A stretch of DNA of 42,201 nt from Deltaproteobacteria bacterium. GTDB taxonomy: Bacteria; Myxococcota; Myxococcia; Myxococcales; SZAS-1. The stretch covers positions 1 through 42,201 of the forward strand of contig JAFEBB010000063.1 in the NCBI GenBank assembly GCA_018266075.1, read 5' to 3'. Shown here one piece after another: positions 1-7,835 of this stretch. The first letter of the stretch is position 1. Each line of letters opens with the position of its first letter. Position numbers and translations under genes: made by a program. The notes beneath the pieces were generated by a model. The model did not search any database. It worked only from the letters and a program-made list of their open reading frames with translations, and had not been told where the DNA came from.

Positions 1-88
1 AAGAAAGCAGCCTGAGTGCTATCAACTACGTGTCTCAGAAATCGGAAGCGGTACAGAGTCATGGTGCCAGAGGCAGTACACTCGATCG

Positions 89-565
89 GTGCTCGTGGTC
101 CGACATCAAAAGGCTTGGCCCAAGACGCTCGGATTCGTCCTTGCGGTGCCCATCGTGCAAGCGCTGGGGACGCAGTCCGAGTGGGCCTGTAGTGGCCCAC
201 ATGCCCTCGAGACGATTCTCGCGAACGAGCACCTTGGTTGGGCGACGTGGTTCGCAAGTTGCGCCGCGGTTGTTGGCTTCGCTGTCGAGCGAATACTGCG
301 GCTCCGAACGTGGCACGGGATCGGCGTGCCTGCGCTTCTCGTGGGCGTTCATCCCGGGTGGTGGATGAGCGCGAGGTCGGGCGACTGCGGGTACTTGGTG
401 CGCCACGCGTCCGAGGCGACGAGCGCAGTCATTGTTGTGGTCCTGGCCGTGCTGCTGTGGCGGCGGATGGCGAAGAAGCCTCGCACCGAGCTCACGAAAC
501 TCGAGACGGCAGGTGTGTGGGTTCTCGTGTTGGCTGGATTCGGTGTCGCGGCATTCCTCCCCTGA
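89..565 (+). CDS. Small multi-pass membrane protein, unknown function
   Basis: The GTG-started frame encodes 158 residues with about four hydrophobic segments: near residues 12-27, 48-68, 112-127 and 142-157. Basic residues (WRRMAKKPR) follow the third segment, so that loop is probably cytoplasmic. I recognise no family or catalytic motif. The stop lies 25 bases before the next gene on the same strand, so the two may be co-transcribed. The GTG start is uncertain because no clear Shine-Dalgarno sequence precedes it. Bases 1-15 read as the last codons of an upstream plus-strand frame ending in TGA, but that is too short to call. Confidence 0.6.
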   Translation: MLVVRHQKAWPKTLGFVLAVPIVQALGTQSEWACSGPHALETILANEHLGWATWFASCAAVVGFAVERILRLRTWHGIGVPALLVGVHPGWWMSARSGDCGYLVRHASEATSAVIVVVLAVLLWRRMAKKPRTELTKLETAGVWVLVLAGFGVAAFLP

Positions 566-590
566 CGTCTGGCGCGGACGAGGTCGAGCG

Positions 591-1097
591 ATGCGCAACA
601 AGGCTGGGTGGTTCGTTCTGCTGGGGCTCGCCGCGTGCGCCGCGGCGCCGAACAAGGATCCACAAAGGGGAAGCTCGGCAGGAGCGGTCGACGCGCCGTT
701 CATCAAACTCGAGCGTGGGTCCTGCTTCGGAACTTGCCCGGTCTACACGCTGGCCATTTCCTCAACCGGGAGCGTGCAGTTCGACGGACAGAGCTACGTG
801 GCCCGTGTCGGAGAGCACACCCGACAGCTCACGCCAGATCAGATGAAGCAACTCCGCGCCGCGGTCGCTTCGGCGCAGTTCTTCCTGGTGAAGCCGGACC
901 ACAGACTTGTGCGGACGACTGATCGACCGACCCTGGACCTGACCATCACCGAGGGAGGTCAGACGCGACACATCCACGTCGATGCCGCAGGCGACGAGTG
1001 GTGGCCTGGTTCCATCGGTGAACTGGCCAGCGAGATCGACGATGTCGCCGACACCTCGGAATGGGTTCAAGCGCGGCCGCACCTCGATCGGCGGTGA
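591..1097 (+). CDS. Lipoprotein with DUF6438-like domain
   Basis: This 168-residue protein starts at the ATG that gives a clean lipoprotein signal (LLGLAAC lipobox, Cys near residue 15). An upstream in-frame extension has no signal and overlaps the previous gene. The mature part opens with a segment reading LERGSCFGTCPVYTLAI, the pattern I associate with DUF6438: two cysteines in a CFGTCP motif, then a beta-rich region. The domain's function is not known. Expected location is the periplasmic face of a membrane. Family assignment rests on the motif only. Confidence 0.72.
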   Translation: MRNKAGWFVLLGLAACAAAPNKDPQRGSSAGAVDAPFIKLERGSCFGTCPVYTLAISSTGSVQFDGQSYVARVGEHTRQLTPDQMKQLRAAVASAQFFLVKPDHRLVRTTDRPTLDLTITEGGQTRHIHVDAAGDEWWPGSIGELASEIDDVADTSEWVQARPHLDRR

Positions 1098-1178
1098 CGG
1101 GCAAGTCGGGGACAACCCCGAACGCACTCAACATTTGCATCATTGGTTTGAGCCCATCCGCCGCTCGCAGTGACCTGG

Positions 1179-1772
1179 CTAATTGCCGCCCAACTCTCTG
1201 CAGACCGAACCCGGTCCATCGATCAGCCTGCACTCCATCGGCGACGGGCACGTGTCACGGGTCGTGTCGCTGGCTGGTTGGCAAGGGATCTCGCAACGAG
1301 ACTCCGCGCCCTTCACGAGCGTCGACTCGGTTGCGCAGATCTGATCGCCTCCGCAATCCGAGTCACTGTGACACCTCATGTGCTGCCGGATGGTCACGGC
1401 GTCGAGGGGAACCCAGATGGTCGCGGGTTCGCACGTCAGCTCGCCGTAGGACGGCTTGGACGAGAACGGCCCCGCGCAACACGCGCAGGTCGGAACGTCG
1501 GGCGCAAAGCCCACATCGACCCGCAGGAGCTTGCCTGTTGAAGCATCGAAGGCCAGGGATCGCCGGGTGGTGACGTCGGGAGCGTCGAAGAGCCAGATCA
1601 CCCGTCGGGTGCCTTCGCGGCAGGCCGAAATTTCAGTGGCCTGACGCCGCTCGTCGTCGAGTGAGGTTGGCAGTGGCGCGAGGTCTTTCGGGTAGGCGGT
1701 GATGGGCTGCACTGGATGCGCGTGGGTGCATCCGAGTAGAAGCAAACTGGCGGTGACACGGACGAGCCTCAT
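1179..1772 (-). CDS. Cysteine-rich lipoprotein, unknown function
   Basis: A 197-residue protein with an N-terminal lipobox (LLLLGC, Cys15) and many later cysteines: CACC near residue 95, then a C-terminal cluster including CHSDSDCGGDQIC and CEIPC. The C-terminal spacing resembles the short disulfide-rich repeats common in myxobacterial and planctomycete surface proteins. No enzymatic motif is visible. It starts six bases downstream of the stop of the gene at 1778-2262, so they form a probable unit. It converges with the gene ending at 1097. Confidence 0.7.
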   Translation of the reverse strand: MRLVRVTASLLLLGCTHAHPVQPITAYPKDLAPLPTSLDDERRQATEISACREGTRRVIWLFDAPDVTTRRSLAFDASTGKLLRVDVGFAPDVPTCACCAGPFSSKPSYGELTCEPATIWVPLDAVTIRQHMRCHSDSDCGGDQICATESTLVKGAESRCEIPCQPASDTTRDTCPSPMECRLIDGPGSVCRELGGN

Positions 1773-1777
1773 CTTGC

Positions 1778-2262
1778 TCAGCGCCCGCGTGGCTTCCCTG
1801 CGAAGCGGGCAATCCTCTCGTCACGGAGCAGGTAGATGAGCTCTTTGGGCTCGTGATCCGAAAGCTGCTTTAACGCTTTCGCTCGACTGCGCACGTGCCT
1901 CATGGCTTTGCGCATGCCGTCTTCGAGCGCCCTGGCCATTTGCGGCGAGACGCGCCGGTCATCCGGCGAAGGAAACCCGAGGTCGCCGTCGGTTCCGGCA
2001 TCCCACGAAACCGGTGGAGCAAGCACTCGCAGTTCGATCCCGTTCGAACCATCGCCAACTGGAGGGCCTGAACTGCCTCGACGCCCCCCGCGTATTGGAT
2101 TCGATTGAACCCAGGCGCGCGCATGTGGAATGGGCAGAAGTACCCGCCGCGTCCGCGAAAGCGCCAAGGCTTTCCAAACTTGACGACGAGCTTCTGGCCG
2201 CGTTTGCCGACGACGTCGAACGTGCGTTCATCGAAGACGGGCCCGATTGATTTGATCAGCAT
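1778..2262 (-). pseudogene. DUF6968-like protein with an apparent frameshift
   Basis: Two overlapping minus-strand frames look like halves of one protein. The first (from ATG 2262) reads GKPWRFRGRGGYFCPFHM, then YAGGVEAVQALQLAM. This fits the DUF6968 pattern of a glycine-tryptophan strand region followed by a helix. After about base 2055 that frame turns Arg/Ser-rich. The other frame then continues as NGIELRVLAPPVSW and WDAGTDGDLGFPSPDD, plus a charged helical tail, and stops at 1778. The DGDLGFP segment matches what usually follows the helix in this family. The crossover lies around 2035-2060. It could be a real disruption or a sequencing error. Function unknown. Confidence 0.6.
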
Positions 2263-2335
2263 TCAGAAGTGCCCCAGTCATTCGACGAGCCACATCGCTC
2301 GGATGGGCGAGCGGAGGTTCGCCCGGCCGCGCATG

Positions 2336-2743
2336 TCAGGCCGGATCGTGCGCCCAAACGATGTTGCGGATACCGGGATGCGAGCGGAGAACGGCCTCGA
2401 GCGCGCCCGCGAGCCGCTCCACAGACTCCACGGCGCTCACCTTGTTGAAGAACCCCCGCCGGACGTCGGGAGTGGTCGGGTCAATGGCGCAGACGCATCG
2501 GTGATTCTCTGCGGGCAGCGGCCCGTGGCAGCCGATCCACGGATTCACCGGCGGGTCGCGCGTGTACACCGCCCAGCCCCAGTCCTCGTTGTCGATGGAC
2601 TCAACGTTGATGCCGAACTTCGGCAGCTCACGCTGAAGGAACTCGGCCAGGCTGCGGCCGCCACAGCCCGGATTGATGCCTTCTTCGTCGTCCGGGTAGA
2701 GCCGGAAAGCCTCGGACCAGAACTCGACGTGGGTGCGCATCAT
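2336..2743 (-). CDS. Conserved hypothetical protein
   Basis: A 135-residue cytoplasmic protein with features such as AEFLQRELPKFG, EDWGW and NPWIGCHGP. I have a sense of this pattern (an acidic N-terminus, an AEFL helix, an EDWGW motif and a WIGC strand) from unnamed bacterial proteins, but I cannot attach a function. Its ATG overlaps the thiS-like stop codon in an ATGA arrangement, so translation is probably coupled. It is the last gene of the operon 3725-2336. Confidence 0.7.
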   Translation of the reverse strand: MMRTHVEFWSEAFRLYPDDEEGINPGCGGRSLAEFLQRELPKFGINVESIDNEDWGWAVYTRDPPVNPWIGCHGPLPAENHRCVCAIDPTTPDVRRGFFNKVSAVESVERLAGALEAVLRSHPGIRNIVWAHDPA

Positions 2744-2940
2744 CCGCCGCCCACGAACGCCACGATCTCCACCTGCTCACCCGCCCTCAGCACGCGCGCG
2801 CCGTAATCCGCCTTCTTCACCACCTCGGCGTTCACCTCCACGGCCACGCGCGCCGCTCGGACGTCCAAGAGCTCCAGCAGCGCGGCGACGGTCGTCCCCT
2901 CGGGCACGCTCTTCGCCTCGCCGTTCACCTGGAGCTCCAT
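2740..2940 (-). CDS. thiS: ThiS/MoaD-type sulfur carrier protein
   Basis: A 66-residue beta-grasp protein. It starts with the ThiS-type strand MELQVNGEAKSVPEGTTVA, has the helix ALLELLD and a VAVEVNAEVV strand, and ends in the expected tail AFVGGG. In the family the C-terminal glycine is adenylated by ThiF and converted to a thiocarboxylate. That sulfur goes to the thiazole of thiamine through ThiG, or to other pathways. The start overlaps the upstream stop by one base (TGATG) and its own stop overlaps the next start (ATGA). No thiG, thiF or other thiamine gene is adjacent, so the biological partner is open. Confidence 0.85.
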   Translation of the reverse strand: MELQVNGEAKSVPEGTTVAALLELLDVRAARVAVEVNAEVVKKADYGARVLRAGEQVEIVAFVGGG

Positions 2941-3725
2941 CAGAACTTCCTCGCCAGCACCAGCCCGCCCGAGCCCGGCGCCACCCAGGGCGCCACCGAC
3001 ACCGGCTGCGCCCGCAGCGTGCGCCAGAGCAGGGTGTTGTGCGCGTTGGCCAGATCCTTGGCCTCCAGCGGCGTCACCGGCGTGGGGTCCCAGCGGTAGG
3101 CCCCAATCCCCAGCACCGCGCCGATGACGATGCCCCCGGTAAGAAAGCCCGCGGCCATCGCGCCGTGCCGGTCCGCGTCGGGCACGCACTCGGTGTTGTA
3201 CACGGTCGCCGAGGACGCGCAGTGCTGGCTGTTCAGGTCCGGACGCGTTTGGTACTCGATGACCGCCGCGCCGACGCCGACGGCTGCCACCCCGGCTGCG
3301 ATGCCCATGATGAGCTTTCGGGTGCGCTGGTTGTCGGTGAGCTGGTCGGCGAGGTCCGGCCGGCCTGCTTCGCGGAAGAACGCGCCCTCCTCGAGGGCTT
3401 CGTGCGCCTTGCCCCGGGTCGGGTGCCCATCGAAGTCCACGGCGAGGTACCGGGCCTGGAACTGCACCAGCACGTCGTGCGGCACGCTCGTGGCCCCCGC
3501 GAGGTTCACCGGCTCGACCTGGGGCTCGGGCGCGGCCGGCGCTGCGGACTGGGCGGGGGCGGGCGGGGCGGCGGCGGCAGGCTGCGCGGGAGCCACGGAA
3601 GGCTGAGCAGGCTGGGCCGGCGCCGGTTGCGGATCCAACGGGGCCGTGGGCAAGGGGAGGGCGATGTCGGCGGCGTAGGTGGGAGCCGCGGCGAGCAGGA
3701 GCAGGGCGGGCAGGAGGAGCCTCAT
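2940..3725 (-). CDS. Exported Pro/Ala-rich membrane protein, unknown function
   Basis: The 261-residue product begins with a signal peptide (RLLLPALLLLAAAPTYA, cleavage after AYA-type residues near 18). A Pro/Ala/Gln-rich linker runs to about residue 70. Next come a soluble stretch, two hydrophobic segments (about 140-157 and 190-208) and a short C-terminal domain. This resembles PEGA/outer-surface proteins of myxobacteria, but no domain can be named. The longer open frame upstream is an artefact of the opposing crp gene. It is the first gene of a three-gene operon with the thiS-like gene and diverges from the crp-type gene across 69 bases. Confidence 0.72.
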   Translation of the reverse strand: MRLLLPALLLLAAAPTYAADIALPLPTAPLDPQPAPAQPAQPSVAPAQPAAAAPPAPAQSAAPAAPEPQVEPVNLAGATSVPHDVLVQFQARYLAVDFDGHPTRGKAHEALEEGAFFREAGRPDLADQLTDNQRTRKLIMGIAAGVAAVGVGAAVIEYQTRPDLNSQHCASSATVYNTECVPDADRHGAMAAGFLTGGIVIGAVLGIGAYRWDPTPVTPLEAKDLANAHNTLLWRTLRAQPVSVAPWVAPGSGGLVLARKF

Positions 3726-3794
3726 GGCCCGCACTCTAGCGCCGCTCCAACGCGAAATTGGGATACAACGAAAGCACCCGAGGGGGCAGCACAC

Positions 3795-4478
3795 ATGCCG
3801 CAGCGGATCGACTGGCTCAAGCGCGTCTCCATCTTCTCCGACCTGGACGAGCCTTCGCTCGCCTCGCTGGAGACGCTCTTCAAGGAAAGAACCTTCGAGA
3901 AGGAAGCGGTGGTCGTGGGTCAGGAAGATCCCGGCGACTCGCTCTACGTGCTCACCGAAGGCCGGGTGAAGGTGGTGCTCTTCGGGCCCAGCGGGCGCGA
4001 GGTCATCCTCAGCGTCTTCAAGCCGGGCGAGTTCTTCGGCGAGATGAGCCTGCTCGACAACCAGCCGCGCTCGGCCAACGTCATCGCCCTGGAGCCCAGC
4101 AAGATGCTGGTGCTGGAGCGCTCCGCCTTCGCCAAGCACCTCCAGGCGCACCCCAAGACCGCGCTCAACGTGCTCGCGGAGATGAGCAAGCGCCTGCGCC
4201 GCGCCGACGCCATCATCGGCAACCTGGCCCTCCTCGACGTCTTCGGCCGCGTGGCCCGCTTCCTCCGCGAGCTCGCCAAGACCGACGGCAAGGAGGTGAA
4301 CGAGGGCATCGAGATCACCAAGCGGCCCACGCAGGCGGAGATCGCCGCGATGATCGGCACCTCGCGCGAGACGGTGAGCCGCGCCCTGAGCGAGTTCCAG
4401 CGCCGCGGCTTCCTGGACATGACGGGCAAGCGCATCGTGCTCCGCCACGGCTTCGAGAACGAGCGCTTCAACGACTAG
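3795..4478 (+). CDS. Crp/Fnr-family transcription regulator
   Basis: This 227-residue protein has the standard two-domain layout. A cyclic-nucleotide-binding-type beta-roll spans about residues 10-125, with GDSLYVLTEGRVKV and the phosphate-cassette-like PGEFFGEMSLLDNQPRSA. A C-terminal helix-turn-helix spans about 165-215 (TQAEIAAMIGTSRETVSRAL). The GE(M)SLL..RSA segment keeps the residues that in CRP contact cyclic nucleotide phosphate, so ligand binding is plausible. No Fnr-type cysteine cluster is present. The start follows a GGGGGC purine run. Downstream is a dispersed hairpin repeat, and the aldolase gene converges on it. Confidence 0.93.
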   Translation: MPQRIDWLKRVSIFSDLDEPSLASLETLFKERTFEKEAVVVGQEDPGDSLYVLTEGRVKVVLFGPSGREVILSVFKPGEFFGEMSLLDNQPRSANVIALEPSKMLVLERSAFAKHLQAHPKTALNVLAEMSKRLRRADAIIGNLALLDVFGRVARFLRELAKTDGKEVNEGIEITKRPTQAEIAAMIGTSRETVSRALSEFQRRGFLDMTGKRIVLRHGFENERFND

Positions 4479-4480
4479 CT

Positions 4481-4532
4481 GAAACCCCATCCCCCCATCC
4501 CCTTCCCCGTCTCACGCGGGGAAGGGGAGTCC
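4481..4532 (+). repeat. Dispersed hairpin repeat, copy A
   Basis: A GC-rich unit made of CCCCATCCCCCCATCCCC followed by a hairpin: CCCCTTCCCC and GGGGAAGGGG, a ten-base stem around GTCTCACGC. It lies just after the crp stop. An inverted copy sits at 4613-4664 and a third at 30262-30312. It may also serve as a terminator for the convergent pair, although no T-run follows. Confidence 0.85.
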
Positions 4533-4545
4533 TGTTGCTCATGAC

Positions 4546-4584
4546 GACATGGACTCCCGCGGCAGACGGGGAGGAGGAGTCCTT
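4546..4584. repeat. Degenerate internal repeat/hairpin between copies A and B
   Basis: A weaker palindrome is bounded by GGACTCC and GGAGTCC and contains GCAGACGGGGAGG. This resembles the AGACGGGGAAGG core of the flanking copies. It looks like a decayed third unit between two inverted full copies. Confidence 0.5.
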
Positions 4585-4612
4585 CTTTGTTAACCGTACG
4601 ATTACAAATAAG

Positions 4613-4664
4613 ACACCCCTTCCCCGCGTGAGACGGGGAAGGGGCGGGGGGATGGGGCTTGCGC
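4613..4664 (-). repeat. Dispersed hairpin repeat, copy B (inverted relative to A)
   Basis: The reverse complement of this stretch matches copy A over about 45 bases, including the full ten-base stem CCCCTTCCCC/GGGGAAGGGG. The 80-base spacer between A and B has an AT-rich segment (TTGTTAACCGTACGATTAC) unlike the surrounding DNA. The inverted pair is therefore MITE-like. Confidence 0.85.
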
Positions 4665-4674
4665 AGCGGCTGAA

Positions 4675-5595
4675 TCAGCTCGCGAAGATCTTCATCACGT
4701 CCTTGAGCAGCTTCACGGCCTCGTCGTGTGGGCGCTGGAAGGCGTTGCGGCCCATGATGCTGCCGAACGCGCCGCCGTCGCGCAGGCCCTTGATCTCCTC
4801 CAGGAGCTCCGGCGTGCCCTTGGCCTCGCCGCCCGAGAAGATCACGATGCGCTTGCCGTTGAAGGCGCTCTGCACCGCGTGCTTCACGCGGTCGGCCATG
4901 GTCTTGGTGGAAATGCCCGCCTTCTCGAAGGCCTTCTTCGCCTCCTCCTGGCCGAACACGTCCTTGGGCGGCTTCACCTTGATGACGTGCGCGCCGAGCT
5001 GCGCGGAGATCTGCACCGCGTAGCCGCAGATGTCGACGCCCTGCTCGGCCTCCTTGGGCACGCCCGCGCCGCGCGGGTAGGCCCACACCACCGTGGGCAG
5101 ACCCACGTCGCGCGCCTCGCGGATGAGCTCGCGGAGGTCCTCGTACATGCGGTTGCGCTCACCCGAGCCGGGATAGATCGTGTAGCCGATGGCGGCGCAG
5201 CCCAGGCGGAGCGCGTCCTTCACGCCGCTGGTGACCGCGCTGATGGGCTCGATGCCCTTGCGGCCCAGGGTGTCGGAGTTGTTCACCTTCAAGATGAGCG
5301 GGATCTGCCCGGCGAACTTGGCCGCGCCCGCCTCCAAAAAGCCCAGCGGGGCCGCGTAGGCGTTGCAGCCGGAGTCGATGGCGAGCTGGAAGTGGTAGTC
5401 CGGGTCATACGAGGGCGGGTTGGGGCCAAAGCTGCGCGCCGGGCCGTGCTCGAAGCCCTGGTCCACCGGGAGGATCACCATCTTGCCCGTGCCGGCCAGG
5501 GTGCCGGTGTTGAGCATGCGCGCGAGGTTGGAGAGCACGCCCGGGCTCTCGCCGGCGTACCACGAGAGGATCTGGCGAACGCGGTCGGTCATCAT
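4675..5595 (-). CDS. fbaB: Class I fructose-bisphosphate aldolase (DhnA/FbaB type)
   Basis: A 306-residue aldolase of the archaeal/bacterial DhnA class I family, which cleaves fructose 1,6-bisphosphate to two triose phosphates through a lysine Schiff base. Visible hallmarks are VDQGFEHGP near residue 44, LKVNNSD, GYTIYPGSGERN and the HVIKVKPP strand (Lys206/Lys208, one being the expected Schiff-base lysine). IVIFSGGEAKGTPELLEEI and GSIMGRNAFQRP form the phosphate-binding end. Length is normal for the family. The start is the first of two adjacent ATGs, with AGGAA upstream. The diacylglycerol kinase gene lies 115 bases upstream on the same strand. Confidence 0.93.
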   Translation of the reverse strand: MMTDRVRQILSWYAGESPGVLSNLARMLNTGTLAGTGKMVILPVDQGFEHGPARSFGPNPPSYDPDYHFQLAIDSGCNAYAAPLGFLEAGAAKFAGQIPLILKVNNSDTLGRKGIEPISAVTSGVKDALRLGCAAIGYTIYPGSGERNRMYEDLRELIREARDVGLPTVVWAYPRGAGVPKEAEQGVDICGYAVQISAQLGAHVIKVKPPKDVFGQEEAKKAFEKAGISTKTMADRVKHAVQSAFNGKRIVIFSGGEAKGTPELLEEIKGLRDGGAFGSIMGRNAFQRPHDEAVKLLKDVMKIFAS

Positions 5596-5710
5596 TCAGG
5601 GTTCCTTTTGCCCAGGCGGGCGAACGAGCGGCTGGTCGAGTGGTCGCGACTCTGCCAAATGCGGCCCTGCGGCTCAACCGAAGCCGCGCGGCGGTGTCGG
5701 CGGCAATTCT

Positions 5711-6346
5711 TCAGGCCTTCCTGCGCCAGCGCAGCTCGTACGCCGCCGCGGCCTGCAGGCAGAGCAGGCTGGCGATCATCGCGCTGAAGACGGGGCTGGC
5801 CGTCCACGAGCCGGTGGCCACCCAGAGCGCCAGGGCGGCGAAGAAGGCGAGGGCGTCGAAGATGTGGGGGCGCGGCCGCTTCCACGGCAGCGTGGCGCCG
5901 AGCGCCGCCAGGGGCGTGCCCACCGCGAGCTGGCGCAGCACCTCCTGCGGGTGGCCCATGACGATGTGCCAGTCGTTGTCGAGGATCACCGCGAAGACGA
6001 CGAAGGTGCCGATGCTCAAGACCAGCACGCCCGCGGCGGCGGTGTCCTTCGCCACCTTGGCGAGGTCGTGGTAGCGCTCGGTGTGCAGATCCACCAGCGC
6101 CTCGAGCGCGCTGTTGATGACCTCGGAGAAGAAGACCAGCATCACGCAGAACACCAGGGTGACCTTCTCCGGCAAGCCCAGCGGAATGCCGCTGCCCACG
6201 CAGCCCACCAGCACCGCCGCCAGCACGTGGAACTTCATGTTGCGCTGGTAGGCCGTGGTCCAGACCAGGCCGTCCCAGGCGTGCAGGAACGCGCCCACCC
6301 AGCCAGGTTGGCGGTCAGGGAGGGGCGGTTGTTTGGACAGATCCAT
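5711..6346 (-). CDS. dgkA: Diacylglycerol/undecaprenol kinase (DgkA family)
   Basis: A 211-residue integral membrane kinase. The DgkA signature is intact: RN at 35-36, EVINSALE with Glu75, Asn78 and Glu82, and the KVAKDTAAAGV segment (Lys100-Asp101) at the start of the next membrane helix. DgkA enzymes phosphorylate diacylglycerol or undecaprenol with ATP at the inner membrane. The protein is longer than the usual 120-130 residues. About 85 extra C-terminal residues hold two more predicted membrane segments, a layout seen in some Gram-negative members with a C-terminal extension. A short disordered N-terminus precedes the domain. Confidence 0.9.
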   Translation of the reverse strand: MDLSKQPPLPDRQPGWVGAFLHAWDGLVWTTAYQRNMKFHVLAAVLVGCVGSGIPLGLPEKVTLVFCVMLVFFSEVINSALEALVDLHTERYHDLAKVAKDTAAAGVLVLSIGTFVVFAVILDNDWHIVMGHPQEVLRQLAVGTPLAALGATLPWKRPRPHIFDALAFFAALALWVATGSWTASPVFSAMIASLLCLQAAAAYELRWRRKA

Positions 6347-6411
6347 CGCCGGTCGAAACTAAGGCCGGCGGGCAGGCCTGTCGATTTCGCGGCGCCCGTC
6401 CACCTCTCGCA

Positions 6412-6439
6412 TTGACGCCGCGCGCCGCCTCTGGAAAAT
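6412..6439 (+). promoter_or_regulatory. Candidate sigma-70-type promoter for the 6466 gene
   Basis: TTGACG at 6412-6417 is followed after 16 bases by GAAAAT at 6434-6439. It lies 27 bases before the ATG, in the divergent gap with dgkA. The -35 is near consensus and the -10 is only fair. Confidence 0.45.
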
Positions 6440-6465
6440 CTCTCGCCCTCGACCGGGAGCTCGCG

Positions 6466-7752
6466 ATGCGCGCACGCAACGTGGTGGTGGCAGGACTTCT
6501 GACGCTCGCAGGCTGCAAGGGCTGCAAGCAGACGCCGCCTCCGCAGCCGAAGGTGCAGCCGGAGTCGTCGGCTGCGCCGAGCAAGGCCCCGCCGGCCAAC
6601 TTCGCGCTGGTGTCGCAGCGCTCCGGCGACGACGGCGACTTCGGCAAGGGCCTCTCGCTCGCCTTCGACGGCGCCGGCGCGCCCCTGCTGGCCTGGGTGC
6701 AGCGCGACCCGCAGAACGCCGCCGACGCCCAGTCCGACGCCATCATGTTCGCGGGCTGGGACGCGCAGAAGAAGGTGTTCCGCGCGCCGGTGCGCGTGGC
6801 CCCGCGCCGCATCACCAACGACACCGCGAACCGCCCGCTCGGCTTCGCCCGCGATGACAAGAGCGGCACGCTCCTCATCACCTTCGACACCGAAGCCGAC
6901 GGACATGACCGGATCGCGCTCGCCACCTCCAAGGACGGCGGCGCCACCTGGAAGACGGGCATGCTGCCCGCCGAAGCGGGAACGCCCCGCGCGAACCAGT
7001 GCGCCGTCGCCGCCGCGGGCGGGCAGGCGCACGTCATCTGGGTGGGCGAGCCGGGCATCCTCTACACGCACGCGGCCGTCGACGCCGACCCGGCGAGCTG
7101 GCCCGCGCCCAAGATCCTGCCGCAGCCCAAGGGCGTCGAAGGCGTCCACGCGCGCGCGAACCCGAGCATCGCCGTCGATTCCAAGGGAAGCCCGGGCGTC
7201 GCGTACGGGACGGGCAGCAAGGACGAAGGCGTCCAGGTGCGCTTCTACTTCGTGCGCCCCGGCGACGCCGAGCCCACCAAGGTCCTCGACGTGAAGAACC
7301 AGAACGACGACTTCGACGCGCGGCTGGTCTTTGCGGGCACCAACCCGCGCATCGCCATCGCCGCGGCCATGAACGACATGGGCGACCCGCCCGACGCCTG
7401 GAGCGTGAAGAGCGACGACGGCGGCAAGACCTGGTCCAAGGCGCTGGCCATCCCCGCCGACGGCAACCACTCGCTGGCCCGGAGCGTCTCGTTCGCGCTC
7501 AGCCCCACGGGCAAGGCCGCGTTCACCGCGGGCATCCGCGCGGGCAACAACGACGACTCCAAGTGCAAGGACCCGGTGCTCTCGCGCGGCGACCTCTCCA
7601 GCTGGAGCACCTGCAGCCCCGCGCCGAGCGCCGACTTCTTCTTCCAGGCCGACTTCCCGGTGGTCGCCTTCCACGGCGAGAAGCTCGCCATGGCCTTCGT
7701 GAACAACAACCCAGAGGCCATGGCCAAGGGCATCGTCTACTGGACCGAGTAG
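6466..7752 (+). CDS. Lipoprotein with BNR/sialidase-like beta-propeller
   Basis: The chosen ATG gives a 428-residue lipoprotein with the signal VVVAGLLTLAGCKGC. The frame extends 18 codons upstream, but that would bury the signal. A Pro/Gln/Ala linker follows. Then comes a repeated beta architecture with Asp-box-like motifs such as SKDGGATWKTG and SDDGGKTWSKA, typical of BNR repeats. These propeller proteins are often glycan-binding or hydrolytic, but I see no sialidase catalytic set, so enzymatic activity is not claimed. A candidate promoter lies just upstream. Confidence 0.82.
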   Translation: MRARNVVVAGLLTLAGCKGCKQTPPPQPKVQPESSAAPSKAPPANFALVSQRSGDDGDFGKGLSLAFDGAGAPLLAWVQRDPQNAADAQSDAIMFAGWDAQKKVFRAPVRVAPRRITNDTANRPLGFARDDKSGTLLITFDTEADGHDRIALATSKDGGATWKTGMLPAEAGTPRANQCAVAAAGGQAHVIWVGEPGILYTHAAVDADPASWPAPKILPQPKGVEGVHARANPSIAVDSKGSPGVAYGTGSKDEGVQVRFYFVRPGDAEPTKVLDVKNQNDDFDARLVFAGTNPRIAIAAAMNDMGDPPDAWSVKSDDGGKTWSKALAIPADGNHSLARSVSFALSPTGKAAFTAGIRAGNNDDSKCKDPVLSRGDLSSWSTCSPAPSADFFFQADFPVVAFHGEKLAMAFVNNNPEAMAKGIVYWTE

Positions 7753-7769
7753 CGCCTCGGCCATGAAAT

Positions 7770-7797
7770 TTGCGGCTCTGCGGGCCTCCGCTACACT
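7770..7797 (+). promoter_or_regulatory. Candidate promoter for the penicillin-binding protein gene
   Basis: TTGCGG at 7770-7775, a 16-base spacer, then TACACT at 7792-7797. It lies 38 bases upstream of the GTG start at 7836. Confidence 0.5.
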
Positions 7798-7835
7798 CGC
7801 GGACAAGCCTGTTGCACGCGCTTCGCGGAGCTCAA

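Noticed and set aside
2733-3794. Long plus-strand open frame upstream of the Crp-type gene
   Set aside because: It is Arg/Pro-rich, overlaps the well-supported minus-strand operon and only the last 227 codons match a family.
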